Source: Penelope pileata
Taxonomy: Eukaryota > Chordata > Aves > Galliformes > Cracidae
Length of the DNA stretch: 64,000 nucleotides
Direction: 5' to 3'
Assembly: GCA_013396635.1 (NCBI GenBank)
Contig: WBMW01000024.1
Coordinates: 1 to 64,000, forward strand
The notes beneath the pieces are model-generated. The model made no database searches. It was not told the origin of the DNA and worked only from the letters and a program-made list of their open reading frames with translations. Every line of letters starts with the position of its first letter. The first letter of the stretch is position 1. Position numbers and translations under genes: made by a program. Of the stretch, positions 37,571-51,790 are shown in pieces.

Positions 37571-40500
37571 TGGAATATTCAAGAAGAAATATGTATTAAA
37601 TCGACTGCCTTTTTTTCTGATAGTAGTCCATCCTTTTAGCTATCAGAGATACACTTACTATGCTTTAAATGCAAACTATTTATGTGGAGAATGTGTGTAT
37701 TAAATAGATATGCAATTTATTGGAAGACCTATATTTAAAGCTGAATGACTTATGCCTTTCCATGAATTTTGTGTGTGTGCTTCTCCCCTCTCCTGTGCTT
37801 GGCCTGGCTGCATGCAGGCCGCACTTAGGTGTGTAACCACAGTGAGTACAGGGAGTGCAGAGATTTCAGAGCTAGTTTTAATGTGTCAGAACAGGGAGGA
37901 AGATTAGTGTGCAGTCACGTTCATGTTGCAGTCGAGAGCTGTCGTCTGTGTCTGGGCAAGGTTGTTTAAGCTAGCATGGCTGAAAGAGTCCCAATCTACA
38001 AGCGTTTCTGTGCAGTTGTCAAGTGCGCAAAAGAAAAAAGAAAAAAGGGTGAAGATGCTGTTTCCAGCTCAGCAGGAACCTGACAGCTCCTGAGCTCAGC
38101 AGGACCTGAGTCTGCTGCCTCGCAGGGTACAGGTGAAGGTTTTGGACTCCCAGCTTCTGATGAGCTTCAAGCCCAGCAGCAACTTGGCAGTCTTGCTGCA
38201 TACAGGGGTGTATGGCACAGATCATCCCTCTCCTGCTGAGTACGTGTCACCAGTGGGAAGTGTAGGTTAGTCAGCCCTGTCCTCCAGGGAGGAACTGGAC
38301 ATCCCCACTGGGCGGAGTCAGAGCTGAGAGGCTGCTCATCTTTTACAGAGTTCATCTACTCTTCCAGCATGGCTCAATCAACTTCAGATTGAAGGTAACT
38401 TTTTTTTTTTTAAAAAAAGGAACTTCAGTTTCTTAGGGATCCTTAAAAATCCCACAGCTCTCGGGGTTGAGCAGCAATGAGGACCCAGCCTGGCATCATG
38501 TGAAGGTCCGCCAGGGTCACTCTTCTTCCTGCATGCAGTGGCATGGCTCTGAAAGGGGATCATGGCACTGCCTCAAAGCTAGTGTGAGATCACGGATGTT
38601 GTGGTAGTTATACTCAAGAGAAGCTGTGCTATCTTTGGGGCTGCTTTCTGCTGGCAATGTTATACAAAGTTGGTTTACTTTCCTCAGCATATCTTCTTTT
38701 GTTAATGCATCTTGTTGAGTCAGGGTTGCAATGTGTTTGTTTCATGGTAGGCCATTCACAATGTAACCTGTGTTGGGCATCTCATCTTACAGACACATCC
38801 TATCCCCTCCTACCGCAACCATCCAGCGTTCAGCTTCTGATTACTACTAAGATCACGAGCCCAAGTCCAGCCAAGCAGCAGTCAATGGGGCCACTTTTTT
38901 CCTGTGTACATAAGGGATTGTGACCTCCAGTGCCCTGAAGAAGCAACTTTCCTTTGCTTTGAAGGTGGCTGACTGAAAGCTACAGATGGAAGAACTTCTG
39001 AAAAAAAGTCAAATTTTTGTAAGAGAGATAAGTATGGATGATATTGAAATTTTGTATTTTTATGGCATTTTAGACAAATTGTTTTCTCTCCAAAGTTTTA
39101 AACTTTTAAAGTTTTTTAAGAATTATATCAATAAGAGCATGACTTAAATAAAATTCAATTTTATGAGAAAACATATATGTCAATAACACTGAAAAATCAA
39201 TTACAATGTCAATAACACGTTTGAGACAAACATTATGAAAAATGCAGCAGAAATAAGAAGCAACTTAAGTGAAGCAGTGTCACCATAAAGGGAAGGCTAT
39301 GAATTTATTATTTTTCTCTTTTCCTCTTTATTCAGGTCAAATTTTGAGCCACATGCATATTTTAATGAGTAAATGTGGAATGTAAAATTTTGCCTTGGGA
39401 GTATTTTAATAACCTTAAATAAAATAATTATCAGCAGGTCTTGAATGTTTTTCTTCTCATCTTACTACTAATGTTGGTTCTCAGAGAAGGCTAGTATTTC
39501 TTTTGTTATAAATAAATGATTGCACTATTAAGGTAGCTGTTAAAATCATTGATGGAGAACTAATCACTCATTCTTAATGAAGTTGTTTGTGCAACCATAG
39601 CAGCAACTCAGTAGTATGAAGTAATGGCCTCGTGGGTTAATGCTGTAGCTGAAGTTGTAAAACACCTTTGGGGCTGATTGTTGACTTGTCTACTTCTCCC
39701 TGTTTTGTGTGAGAAGTCTGAATTTGGGAAAAACTGTTTCAGTGTTGCAACTTTGAAGAATTGTAGAAGGGGTGTTTGCAGGTGGACTTTTTTTTGGTGA
39801 AGAGGGAAATTGCATGTCCTGATGAGAAGGAAAGCAGGGGAGGTGAGCCCTCAGAAGTGCTCATAGGACTTGTCAAGACTCGTGCCCTGAGGAACCGCGT
39901 GTTTGCTGGCACACAGCTTCCTGGGTTGCCATAGCTCAGTCATACCATGGTTGCTAGCACACATTCCTAAGCCTCTGTGAAGGCTGTGAAAGTCAGGAAA
40001 TCACCTCAATTTATTTCTTCCTATTCAGCATAGTGTGTATCACACATTCTAGTTTTCTTTTTAGCAGGTGCTCTTTGTGATGATCATGGGAAGAAGTTGT
40101 TTTAACCCCAAAGATTTCCTTATTGAGGAATATTTCCACTAGAGCTGAGCCTGTATGCTTTCTGGCTGAAGGGACACATCCTTGTGCTTGTTCTTTTCAA
40201 GAATAACAGCTGCTGGATTTTTTTGCAAAGGTAGTTTCATTTTCCTTTATCTAGAAACAATACATTTGGGAGAGAGTGTTTGAATGTTTTGGAGGCTGCG
40301 AGGCAGCTGGTAGCAAGAAGTGGAAGACTGAACAGCACAACATAGGCATGGGGCTGAGGCCTGCAGGACTCCTGTTGATGGGGGTTTACATCCAAATGTT
40401 GACACTATGGAGTGACTGTCATTGCTGTGGCTATGAGCATCTCCCTTCTGTGGTCTGGGGAGGTACTTTGGAGTACAGAGCACCATGAGAGCCCCAGGTG

Positions 40501-43500
40501 TGCAGTAACATGGCTATTGTATGGTGGACACTGACAGCTTTCAAATTCAGCTCATCTATCATGAATCAGCTTGAAGATCAGTTGTCAGCACTATGTTAAC
40601 TGAGACTTAATAGTGGGCTGTTCCTCAGGATGGCCAAGATTGCAAGGTTCAAAATGAAGGTAGGCAAGGACAGGCTTAACTGTGCAGCTGCGAGAGATGT
40701 AAAATCCAACGCTTTCTGTAAGCGTTCTTGTGGGATGCAGACAAACTTTCCCGAACCACATCCTGACTAGCACAGAAAGCATGCATGGCACCACTGCATT
40801 GTGAAATTCTGTTTTATTGTGTATGAACTGATTCATTATCCTCACCATCAGTAAAGAAGAGCAAGGTGGAACTGGAGTGTGCCTTTGGCTGACTGAAAGC
40901 AAGAAGGGAAGGAGTCAGAAGTGCAAAAGGTACTCAGATAGGATCTAGCCTCTGGAGAAAGGACCAGCACTGGTGGAACTGTGATTCTGCGTGATCCATG
41001 GCAACTTAGTCATAAGGGAATGAGCAATGTAATGCTTCCTATGATGGGAAGCATGGAGAAAAAGAATTTTTAAAGTGACACTCAAGTTTATTTTACCATT
41101 CTTTCATAGTACATGTATGTGGATTTGATAATGTGATTGCTTAGCAAATTTAGACTTGTCTGCGAGTCATGAACTGTTGACTTGTACTTAGATGTGTAGT
41201 TGAATGCATAAAAGAGTAAAGGTACCTTTGTAATTTATTGGTCCTTAAAAAAAGGGAAAGAAGGGGAGCAGTTAGCAATGCTCCTCTCTTGGTGAAAATG
41301 AGTAAATTCAATATAAGGCTATGCCACTGTCCTTGGCTGTTTCAGTCCATCTGATATGAAAATTGATTGTCTAATATGGCATCTCTCTGCCATATTAGTC
41401 GATGGGAAGCAGATGCTGCTAATGACGGGTTGATTCATGTCTTATTTGGTTGCTCCTGGAAAATCAGTGTTGTTTGTAGTACATTAGTGCTTGACAATTT
41501 CCCTGGTATCCAGGTTGTCACAAGATCTCCTGCAGTCTCATGAGCTGCAGTGTCCTCTCAGATGATTCCTGTGAAACTCCCACATGGGTCTTCCTCACTT
41601 CACGGTGTGAGCACAAGTTTGACAGCAGTTTCTTGTTCTTTCTTCTTTGTTCTTCCTGCAATTCCACAAGCGTTTCTGACAGCCTTGAACACTCCTCTGT
41701 GTAACACTGCTTCTGTGTCCCCTGTCTTTTTGTCCTTGTAGTCCTGTCAGTGAGACAAAGTCTTTCTTAGTTGCTCAGTCATCTCTATAAAGAGTCCCTA
41801 AATCCTAATGCTTGTTTCTGACAAGAAAAGCGGATGATTGGCTTTGAATTTATATGCTTTTATTTGAGGAAAAAAGGAGTAAAAATAATTCTTAATTTCA
41901 AAAGAATGTCCTTTATTTATCCGTTCTGCCATTGCATTTCATTGCTTCTCCATTAATTTTTTTGGAAGGAATTGTTTTGGGAGAGGAACTAGTTGATCTT
42001 GTTTTACCTACCACCAGCCAGAATGTTTTGAGGGAGTGTGTGGATGCATGGGATGTGTACTGGCAGACAAAGCCACTCTTGTAATTATGCTAAAATACAC
42101 CTCACCAAGAGTTGCTGCTGTTTCAGGAACAAGAGAAGAAGAGCAGTATACGTGTGCCAAGTGCTGGGGACAGATTCATTTGCTCTGATGTGATTTTTAT
42201 ATGTCGTGTTAGAAATGAATGGGTTAGTGACTGGGCAGGGATCGCTGGTGACACGGCAAGACTTGGCATATGGAAGAAAAGCTGGGGCCACCTGGACTCT
42301 TGTAGCGAGTGAAAAAACGCAGTTTTATGACTCTCCTGGAATCAGACTGAAATAAGAATGGTAATAAACAACTTCTATGCTAATAGCAGGGTGCCGTACC
42401 GTGCAGGTGGTTTGGAACAGAAGTGAGTGCCTTTAAGCATTGTTTTATGGTGTTAAGCATTTCAGGCTGAAAAATGGCCACAAGCTTTATTACTTTAATA
42501 TTAACGCTTTTTCATTACTCTCTCTCTCCCTCCTGGAAACTGCTGCATTCATCCATTATAAAGTGGCTCACGCTTTTGCCTCCTTTCCTGCCATTTCTCA
42601 TAGTGTGAGGACAAGAGGCAGGTGGGTGGCAGAAGGGACACCGCAGCCCTTCCCTCCCAGAGCCAAGCCTGGGGTGCCTCCAGGTATCACCTATTGGGGG
42701 ACCTTGCAAAGCTCTTGGTGACAAGACACTGAACCACCCCATGACTGATGCTTTCTTGTGGCCTGCAAGGGGACTGCTGCTCTTTCAAGGGCTTCTCCCA
42801 TTTGGGTTTTCCATCCTTGCTCTCTGTTGGTGGGCAAGGGATTGGCATTGTGCGTCTTGGTATCCAGTGCCCGTGCTGAGGTAGTTCTGCATTGTTTGAG
42901 TTGTGGCATGGCTTCGAGCTCAAGCTGCCCTGCTAGAGAGGGACAGTGGGTTTAAGACACCTAATTCTTGAATTCTTTTTCCTATTCTAAATTTGTCAAG
43001 TTAAGTTTATCTCAGTGCCAGTACCAACTGTAACCAGAGTTAAATTTGCCATACCTTTGGCTGTGCTTGGTTTTCACTTTTCAACAAGCCTTAGTAAAAT
43101 AAATCGTGCCCTGCTCATCTTTAAATTTCATTATCATGACCTAACTTAATTTACTATAAATTATTTCTACCTGAGCTGCTTTGCCTGTGAACTTGCAGCC
43201 TCCAGTGTCTAGCTCATTGGATCATTGCCCGGCTAATCAGGATTTTTTTTTTTCCACAACTCTTGCTTTATGTATCAGCTAGCTTCGCCAAAGTCAACTT
43301 GGCTGCATAAACTCCATGGGGACACACAGAAAGCTGATGTATTCTTGTCTTTAAAATAAGGATTTTATTGAACTGAGCTTCACTCTCTTCCTGTTGTGCT
43401 CTAGTGCTGGTAATAAAGACCTCTCCTCCCTTAGAAAAGAAGTGACCTCAGTGCTTTGTTCTCATCTTGGAGGCAGCCATTGCAATTCTTTCTTCTGGCT

Positions 43501-44470
43501 CTTCCTTTCTTTTCTTTTCTCCTTGGGAAGAACGATTGACTGACTGGAAAACCTCTGCTCACTCAGTATTGAGCGGCTGTGTCTTAGTTTTGTTTTCTAG
43601 CACAGCTAGATTTCATGTCTGATAAAATCTGTTGTTTATTTCCACTGAGAAATGCCAATCCATTTTTTCTTCAGAGCTGTTCCTATTATTTAGCAATTGT
43701 TAATAAACAACTTTTATTTCAGCCCCCTGAACACTGAAGGCTCCCCTCTCACTAAGCTGCTGAGTTCCATCCACGCTAAATATTTTGCTGAGTAAGGGGC
43801 AGAGAACCCTGAGAGAATTTCAGCCTCCCATGTCAAGTTGTAATACCAATTTCATATGATCATGTATCCTCTAAAGAGAAACTTGTACTGTGAATTTTTT
43901 TATGACTTGGAAAAAGTACTGCATCGTTTTAAAAAATAGAAGGATTTTACCTGACTTCCTAGGAAGCCTTGGGGATGCTCCAGAGCAGTCATTTTGAATG
44001 GAAAACATCCTGATCATTGCTTAGATGGAACACATATAATTTGCAAAGTCATTTAATGGCAGCTGAGGGTCTGATGTAACTCACCAGAGCATTAAATAAA
44101 TAACCAGTGTTTCTTGCTCTCATTTGGAGAGGAGGGGTAACATGCAACTGTTTCTGATGAGCGGCATGACAGAATCTTTCAGTATAGCCTTTCTTTTGAA
44201 AATCTGTGTAATTCTTGCTTGCTGTCTAGATCTTGGTGGAGCAGACTTATCAGATAGATTAGTTTCTTGCTGGAAAAGTGTATTTGGCTATAATGGTGGA
44301 TGTTCGTGGAAGTGAGTTTTCTGGGTGCGTTTCTCTGTTGAAGACATCCTGTAACCTCCTGGTGTGGCGTGGTACAAGTACAGCTGGTGCAAAAGGTATG
44401 GCCTTGTGCACACAGCAGTCTCCTCAGTTCTGTCATGCTCCAGCCTGACCTAAATTACTGAGCTCAATAT
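37571..44470. other. Intronic DNA, no gene seen
   Basis: Mixed composition, with a T/A-rich junction at about 38401-38417 and a perfect 11-base inverted repeat at 41371-41398 (listed separately). Open frames are short and unrecognised. Confidence 0.5.
41366..41403. repeat. Inverted repeat / hairpin
   Basis: ctaatatggca (41371-41381) and tgccatattag (41388-41398) are perfect reverse complements separated by the six bases tctctc. After one mismatch the pairing continues four more bases including a G-T pair (41366-41369 with 41400-41403). The stem is too short for a typical microRNA precursor. No function is inferred. Confidence 0.85.
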
Positions 44471-44554
44471 GAGGTTTACTGGTAAAACGACACGTCATAT
44501 GTTAGGCAGGGGGTCAGATTAGATGATCTAATGGCTCCATCTGGCCTTAAACTC
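44471..44554 (+). mobile_element. Ancient CR1/L3-type LINE 3' tail, sense
   Basis: gaggtttactggtaaaacga leads into ggcagggggtcagattagat and ctggccttaaactc, the 3' tail of old amniote CR1 elements. Its reverse complement matches the left end of the element at 6102, so both belong to the same old lineage. The 5' extent is unclear. Confidence 0.8.
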
Positions 44555-47500
44555 TTAATTAGGGAAATGCTGCCAGCACAAATGGCATCGAAGCTTTCCA
44601 CTGCTAGATTTCACTTGCCTGGGAGATCCTCAGCTGAAATGGAGCTGTAGAGGTTGTGCTTGAGCTGGCCTTTTCCTTGGGCTTTAAAACCAACAGCAGC
44701 CAGCAGAACTGAAAGTGAATGTTGGGTCCTGATGGGAAGCTGCTAGCCTTGCTTTCACAGAAATAAGAAAGCCCCATGTCTAACTCTTCCAGACTGTCGC
44801 ATGTTCAGCTTGTACAGCTATAATGATATCTAAATATAGGAATCTATTATTAGCCTAGTACTATTGCATACATTGAAAGAAAAAAGATATGCTTCTCTGG
44901 CAAGCTGATGAAAAAGAAATGATAGTTATTTGAAGCTGTTCGTGGATTAAAATGTTAAAAGTGGGGATGTGGTTTTGGTGGTGGGTGGTTTGATATGGTA
45001 GAGGTTTATGATACTTTGCTTGACATCTTTAGTGCAGAAACATGACGTATATATATGTACATTGCTGCAGATGTGCTCTTTGCTCTCTCAGCTATGCAAG
45101 TGGGTAGTGTGCCGGCTGAATAACCACTGACCCAGCAAAACCAGCATCACTGATCAAACTGTTTCTTCAGCAAGCCCAAATGGCTTGTAATTAACTCAGT
45201 ATGTCACTTGATTCCAGAAGGTCATTTCATTGTCTTCTCAAAGCTGCTTCATTGTTTATTGTTCATAATTATTCCACACTTGCTGTCTTTCACTATTTTC
45301 TGAAATTCATTGGCATGTAACTATTTTATTTTCTGTAATAAAATATTGCCGTATTGTGGTATTCAGCCTTCACTTAAGAATTTGTAATTGGGAATTCCAG
45401 ACTCTATAGGGTTTCTTTATATAAACAAGCTACACATTTTTATTTTTTTGATGAGATAGTCCACTTTTGCATGCCTCTTAGAGGTTATTATACACCCAGC
45501 ATATTTCAAAGCACAAGGAGCTGAATAAATAGCTGCTGTGATACTCTTCTAGAAAAGTGCTGTCCCCTACAGCTAATTTAGCTTGTGGTTTCTTCCCTCC
45601 ACTTCCAGATTATTTTCTTACAGAATAATTACTCTGGAAGTATGTTCCTTTTCTTTGTGGTCTCATCTTGTGGATGTTTATCAGATTGTTTCATTTTAGT
45701 AGTAGCTTCTGCTGTCCTGACTTCTTTCCTTACAAATTCCTAGTGCTGTTGATTATTGCTTTGTATTTTTGTCACTGGACAGTTGTGCATGAAAAGAAAC
45801 AATCTTGGTTTCCTGTGGTTTAACACAATAAGGTAACACAGATCTCAATTAGCAGCAAAAATATGTGAAAGAGCATGGTGTCTCTGCTCATACCTCTATT
45901 TCCTTTTGAGGTGTCTAACCCCAGAGATGGTTTCATCTGCATTGACCCGTAGCAGTTCCTGGGGGCCTGCTCTGTGGCAGAGGGTCAGCTGGATGAAGCA
46001 ACTTTTAGTCATGCTCTGCTTCATTCTCCTCCTCCCTTCACTGTCTTACTTTGGAGTCTGTAACACGTCTTATTTTTTCTAGGGCTCCCTAGTGCCTGGG
46101 TATCAACAACCAGCAGCTGTCTTGCTGGCTGCTTTGTGCAACTGTTGTCAACTTTACAACACTGCTAGCATATTCCTTGCTGAATGATCCCTTCAGGTTT
46201 GCGTGCTTATTTCTGCCTTGCTGACTTCATTATCAGCACAGTTTCCTCAGCCTAATTACAACTTCTCTCTTCCCACTGACTAGTAAGTTGCAGGAACATT
46301 TGGATGAACCTCCAATGAGCCTGAAGGTAACAGTATGCAGAACCAAATAAGTGCCCTTAAAAGTAGAAGGGTCTCTAGATGGTCTAAATCTTGCTTATCT
46401 TTGTAAGGTGTACCCTGAAGGCCTGTCTGTTTCTGATAACACTTCTCTGTTACTGGAGGTTAGATTTACTCTGTGCAAAATAAGAATGAGATTTTCCTTT
46501 GGACAAGGACACCATCTGCAGTCACCAGATGCAGTTATCAAGATTAAATTGCGAGACTTGTCACTGATTATGCTGATAATCATTGAGGTGATCAGTGTAA
46601 TTATCATGAGATCAAGAAAACGTTTTGTCTGATATGGTACTGCCGAATTGAGTTGAAGGAGCATCCATCATGAGCTACTGGTTAGAGTCAGAATTTTCTC
46701 TTGGATCATGTTCTTTTATAGTATGGAATAAAATAAATCAGCAAATATTGTGAAATTGACCTTTTGTGTTGAAAACATTTTCCATTTGGATGCTATCAGG
46801 TTTGTTAAAAGCCTCTACTGCATTGCCTATCCATGAAAGGCACCTGTGAATTCAGTTCATTCCCATGCTTAGAATAGACTTTATTCTGTGTCTTTTTACC
46901 TGAAGAAGATAAAATATTTCAAGTTAGCTTAACTCTTGAGAATTTTTTTTCTAGTTTAAATCATCTGGAAGGTTGGCTACTTCAGGAATGTTTTTTTTTC
47001 CTAGAACAGAATAGTTGTTGATGATGCTACAGAAAACGTGACTATGAGTTGGTAGAATATGATCTCAAACTCTAAAATTGTTTTGAGTCTAATGCACACT
47101 AATAATTAATCTAGAAGCAAATTATATGGCTTTGGAGAGCACTTTAGGCAGTCATTTGTCTGTGATGGAACATTTCCCTTAAGCATCCATAGTATGGTTC
47201 TTCATGTACTGATGTAGTGTTTTAAAAAAAAGTCCATTTTGCAGATGTGTTTGCTGAAGAGTGAATGATGTCTCTAGAGCCTTTGTTCGTTCTCCTGTAG
47301 ATTATCAAGCCAATTTCTTGCAAATACAAAGCTGAATGATGTTCAGTAGTTGATGATACTCTGCTTGTATCTTACTCTTTTCATTTTTCACTTACTTCGT
47401 GTTGCTGCTACACATGAACTGTAAGTGTATGTGATGTTTTGGTTACTTTTTCAAATGGCATAGATATGCAGTCAGAATGTGGTTTATATTTCGCAGCAGA

Positions 47501-50500
47501 GTGTATTGCTCAGGGAAGGAATGAGGGCCTTTTGTGGTCTAAATCATCTCAAGAGGATGAAGGTGAAAACTGCATGAAGGAGGCAGTGTTAAACATCTTT
47601 AAAAAAGCAAGAGATGGTGACAGTGGAAGAATAAAACCATATTCAGTCTTTGTTAGGACTTGAAAGAAAGAGGGATAAGAGGATCCGTGACAGCTGTTCC
47701 TTCAATTTCCATCTAGCATATCAAACTTTGTTCCAAGGAATGTGTTGCCACAGAAGACTTCCAGGAGCAAAGCGTCATAGGAAAGATAGGAGATAATTGC
47801 TAATATTTTTCTTCTGTCGTTGATCTGTTCTTATATCTGCTAAGCTTCACACAATTATTTATCAGCACAGAGTTATAAAATAATTTCTGACTTGAGATCA
47901 AAAGGGAGAGAAGTCTAATACATTTTTTAACATGAACCTAATCCATCAATCTTAAGGTGCTGATTCATTTGCCCACACAGTATAATTAAGTAAGCTGTTA
48001 ATCTGTAATAAAGAGTAATACATTTGGAGATCTCACAATCAGAAAGTAATTATAGCTTAAAATGTTCATTTGGTTTTCCTTAACCATTTTATTACTCTGT
48101 AATTGTTAAGAGAGGATATTCACAGCTGTAAAATCTATAAGCTTGTACCTGTACAGTTTACTTCTGTCACTAGAAACATTTTGCTGTGAGCAGCTGTTAG
48201 AAAGATGTCTATGCTGGAAGATTGTGGGGAACAAAATATCGATGTGCATTCTGAGTGCTGTCTTGAGGGAGAATATTATAGTTTGAGTACATTTGGTGTT
48301 TCATTAGATAATGAATCCATTATGAAATTGAAGTTCAGGCTCACAATGATTAATCATGACATTTCAATTATTCACTGAATTGGTGATCTTTTGCACCCCC
48401 TTCCCCACCTCGTTTACTGTTGGCTTCTATTCATTTTTTCTGTTACTGCTTTAGGATTTCATTGTGGCATGCTCTGAGGTTCTGAAAGTCTTCCCCTGCT
48501 TGAGAATTTATTTTGGGAATTGAAATCACCTGGCACCTTGCAGGCAGCTCTTGGCATCTCTCTGGTTTGCTGCCGTATAGCACTGTGACTGCCTATCTTC
48601 AAGGTAGCTGTGCCCCAAAACAGCCAGACAGCTGTACTGCCTTTGAGGAGTGCCAGGGAGGGATGCCTCAAAGATGGAGGTTGCCAGCACCCTGGCTCCA
48701 GAGACTTGAGGCCTGCTTCTTGCTTTGTATGCTAAACTGAATTCCTTGCCGGTGTTCCAGAGCCAGAGAGCGGGTTGAGTTGTCCAGCTGCGAGTGTGTG
48801 TGTGCAGCTAGTGAGACTGCTCTTGGCTGTGGTGTGCCACGATGCCTTCGCCTCTGACAGTACACAGACTGTGTATTTTTAAAGGGTTGTGTTGTTTGTT
48901 CGGAGGAATTCACTTGGTACCCATGAAACTTGTTCTGTAGTGAGCAGGGAGCATGGAGATCAGAAGTGGCTGCAGTGTTTTCCTTTGGGTCCTGTGGCTC
49001 CTGCTCAGCTCCAGCTCGCAGCTATCCTTGCTTTCCAGCTCTATACTTGGAGCAGCTGGGCAGGATGTCATGGAGGTTTGTCCTCCTATGTGCACAGACA
49101 CATCTGTTTGGTTTGGGTAAAACTGGGTAAAATTTGGGTTAAATTGTCCTGTCCTCAGTTCTTCAGCAAACTGGACTATTTGGATGGAGTAATCCCCTCT
49201 GAATTTTAACCTGCAGACTCCAGCTTATGGGTGTCTTGTTAATAATAATTGCAGGATATTTTTAGATATAAGCTAGTGTGTATCATTATGTGACTGTATT
49301 AAGTGCCAAAAAGAAAAAGGCATACAAAGACATAAAATACATCTTTAGATGTGGACAGTAAGGCTGGTTTGTGCTTGTGATGTGGCAAACACACTAGTGT
49401 CATAAGAAGAAGAGTTGAAGAAAAACAATTTATTCAAAAGTATTTCTTTTTACAGTGGATAATTTGATAAACCTGATTTAAAGCAAAAGTATTCAATATG
49501 GCAAAGTTAAGGCCCATTTTAATAGAGACTAGATTTATCAATGAGCATGTATTTTCTATATACCAAGACAGTCAATGTCTTAAAGAAAGAAAAGTAATAA
49601 TAATGTCAGATCTTTCAGAACTATAAAACATCTCAGTAATTGACTGGAAGTCAGATAAAACAATGAGCTTGTTACAGTGTTCCATTTTAATAGATTTTTA
49701 GTTATAAAATTTTAATGTTTATTCAAAATTTAAGTTTGCTGTAATGGATATTTAAGAAGAGAGCTCTATAGGGGTCTTTATTTCTAATTTTGAACTGGAC
49801 TTCCACTGTTTTCATGCAAGAAGGTTGTAACTCTGATGGTCAGGAATTTACTCGGACTAGGCTTGGAAAGTAGCTCTGTCTTTGTAGGAATCTATTGAAG
49901 GCTTCAAGGGTGCACAGCTGAAGCTGAGAGTTTATTTTGAAGATAATAGGGCTGCAAACACAAATGTGAGCAGTTCACAGATTCCTGTGTGAATTGTATG
50001 GATCATATATGAGGAGGGTGGGTGGCACCATGACATATGCAGTCCATCTGCAGTATAGAGGGCACACAGTTGCTCAGAGTGCATTCATTATTGTCTGAAA
50101 AACTAGAGATGTTTGTGGTGGATTCTGTGATTTCAAAGAGTGTGGAGCTCTGTGATGCCATGTGGGATCCATTTTCAAATGAGGACCACAGATGAAGTCT
50201 GCAGAACATTCTTGTGGACCTGGACCCCACAATCCACAGATTCTTTGAAAATTGGCAACTTTGTAATTCTTTCTGTATTCACACTGTTATTTCTGGAGGT
50301 CAAAAAGTGGCAGATCAAACAGATTGAGTGCAATCATTATGCAGCCAACAGGCTACTCCCTGGGATTGGTGTACTGGCTTCTTTTTCATCTTCCCATTCT
50401 TGTTGCTGGTATGAGCATATAAGCTCCAGTAACAAGAAATTCCTCTCTAGTCTTGGCACCTTCAGTAGTAACAAATAGAAACTGTAGGCCCAAGTGCTGA

Positions 50501-51550
50501 GCATATCTGGTTAACTGTGACCCCACTGACATTGCTGGAGTGAGAGATGCAATCTTTTTTGTCAGGGAATCCAGTTTTGAAGACAAGAAGAGAGATTAGT
50601 CTAGCACATATAGGTTAGAGAAAATGCTGTCACTGAATTTCCTTCACAGTGAGATATGTGTGCTGTTCAGCTCTCTTTGCACACAATGAAAATGGTGCAG
50701 TTGCTCAAATGCCAAAGAAGGCATAATTTAGCTTACGGAATCTGCACAGATGGTCATGCCTGAGATGGAACTGTCTCTTGGCCTAAGAGATCAGCAGTGA
50801 AAACCCTTTGTAGCTAGAATTTCTGACCCTGGAAACCACAAAACAGTCTGTACGTGGCTGACAGCTATGCTCTGCCTTTCATACTGTGCTCCCAGATGTG
50901 GCTCCATAAGCTTACCTTGTTCCTTTGCCCTCCCCATCTTCTCCTAGAACCCAGTACCATGGCAGTTGATTCTAGCATCACTCATGTTTTTGGGACAGCA
51001 CTGCAGACTGTCTCTTCTCACACTGAGCACTTTGCATGCTTCTGACTTCTGGGTTTTTTTTTTGTTTTTTTTTTAAATTTGTTTTTTGTTTATTTTGTTT
51101 TTTTTTTTTTTTTGGTAACTCATTTTGTGCTATGCCTGTGCAATCTCTGAACCTACCCAGGGGATAAAAACTTCTTGTACAGCTTGGAGTGTATTTTCCC
51201 CATTGGCAGGGCTGCACTCTCTAGTTCTTGGCTTATGGCTCCAAGGGGCAGGGTGAGCTAACTGTCCCTATCAGTTATCAGTCAAATAGCTCTGATGGGC
51301 CCATCAGTCCCTTAAGAATGAAGAGGGAAAAGAGAGAGACACTGCACAGTGGGTAGGGACAGGAAGATTATAGGGGGAAACATGTCTCCTGATGAGCTGT
51401 GTGCTCAAAAGGAGACAGGACTTCAGTTTAAGCTCGATGCCATAGCACCTTTGTCTTTTTTCTTGAAGTCCTGTGACAACGCATCCCAAAGAAACAGCAT
51501 CTTCTAAAAGTTATTTATGCAGTTGTGTAAGAGACTAAGAGTGTCTGGAT
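44555..51550. other. Intronic DNA, no gene seen
   Basis: AT-rich, mostly unique sequence. Segments dense in TAAT/ATTA words occur at about 46520-46620 and 48295-48385. A T-rich low-complexity stretch lies at 51053-51113. Open frames are about 110 codons or less and unrecognised. I could not identify a source for weakly coding-like frames at 50000-50590. Confidence 0.5.
51053..51113 (+). repeat. T-rich low-complexity tract
   Basis: Runs of T are broken by single G, A or AAA over about 60 bases. It could be the reverse complement of a degenerate A-rich tail, but no retrotransposed body is recognised beside it. Confidence 0.85.
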
Positions 51551-51784
51551 ATGTGTCAACATTGGCAGCAGGAAGGGTGCAGGACTTTGCCATCTTACCA
51601 CCTTGACAACTGGACAGTGTTCACCAATCAGCCACCTTGAAGTTCCACCAATCAGAAGCTTGCACCCTGGAACCATCTGACAGCACCTTCTGGGGCCCAA
51701 GACCCTTCCAGAACTTCCAGGAGCCCCCTAGAAACACACACTGGGCATGCGCTCCACCCCCAAGTGGGGGACGGAGCTATAAGG

Positions 51785-51790
51785 TATAAA
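51785..51790 (+). promoter_or_regulatory. TATA box of the solo LTR
   Basis: TATAAA lies in ggtataaaggg, 132-160 bases after two CCAAT boxes. Transcription would be expected to start about 25-30 bases downstream, near 51815, heading toward the LRRC3B coding exon. Confidence 0.7.

Noticed and set aside
41366..41403. Hairpin considered as a microRNA precursor
   Set aside because: The stem is about 16 pairs with a six-base loop, shorter than known precursors, with no second arm extension.
50003..50586. Adjacent open frames on both strands (75, 112, 66 codons) that looked like a processed pseudogene
   Set aside because: I could not match any reading to a known protein, frames break repeatedly, and neither a poly(A) tail nor flanking repeats were seen.
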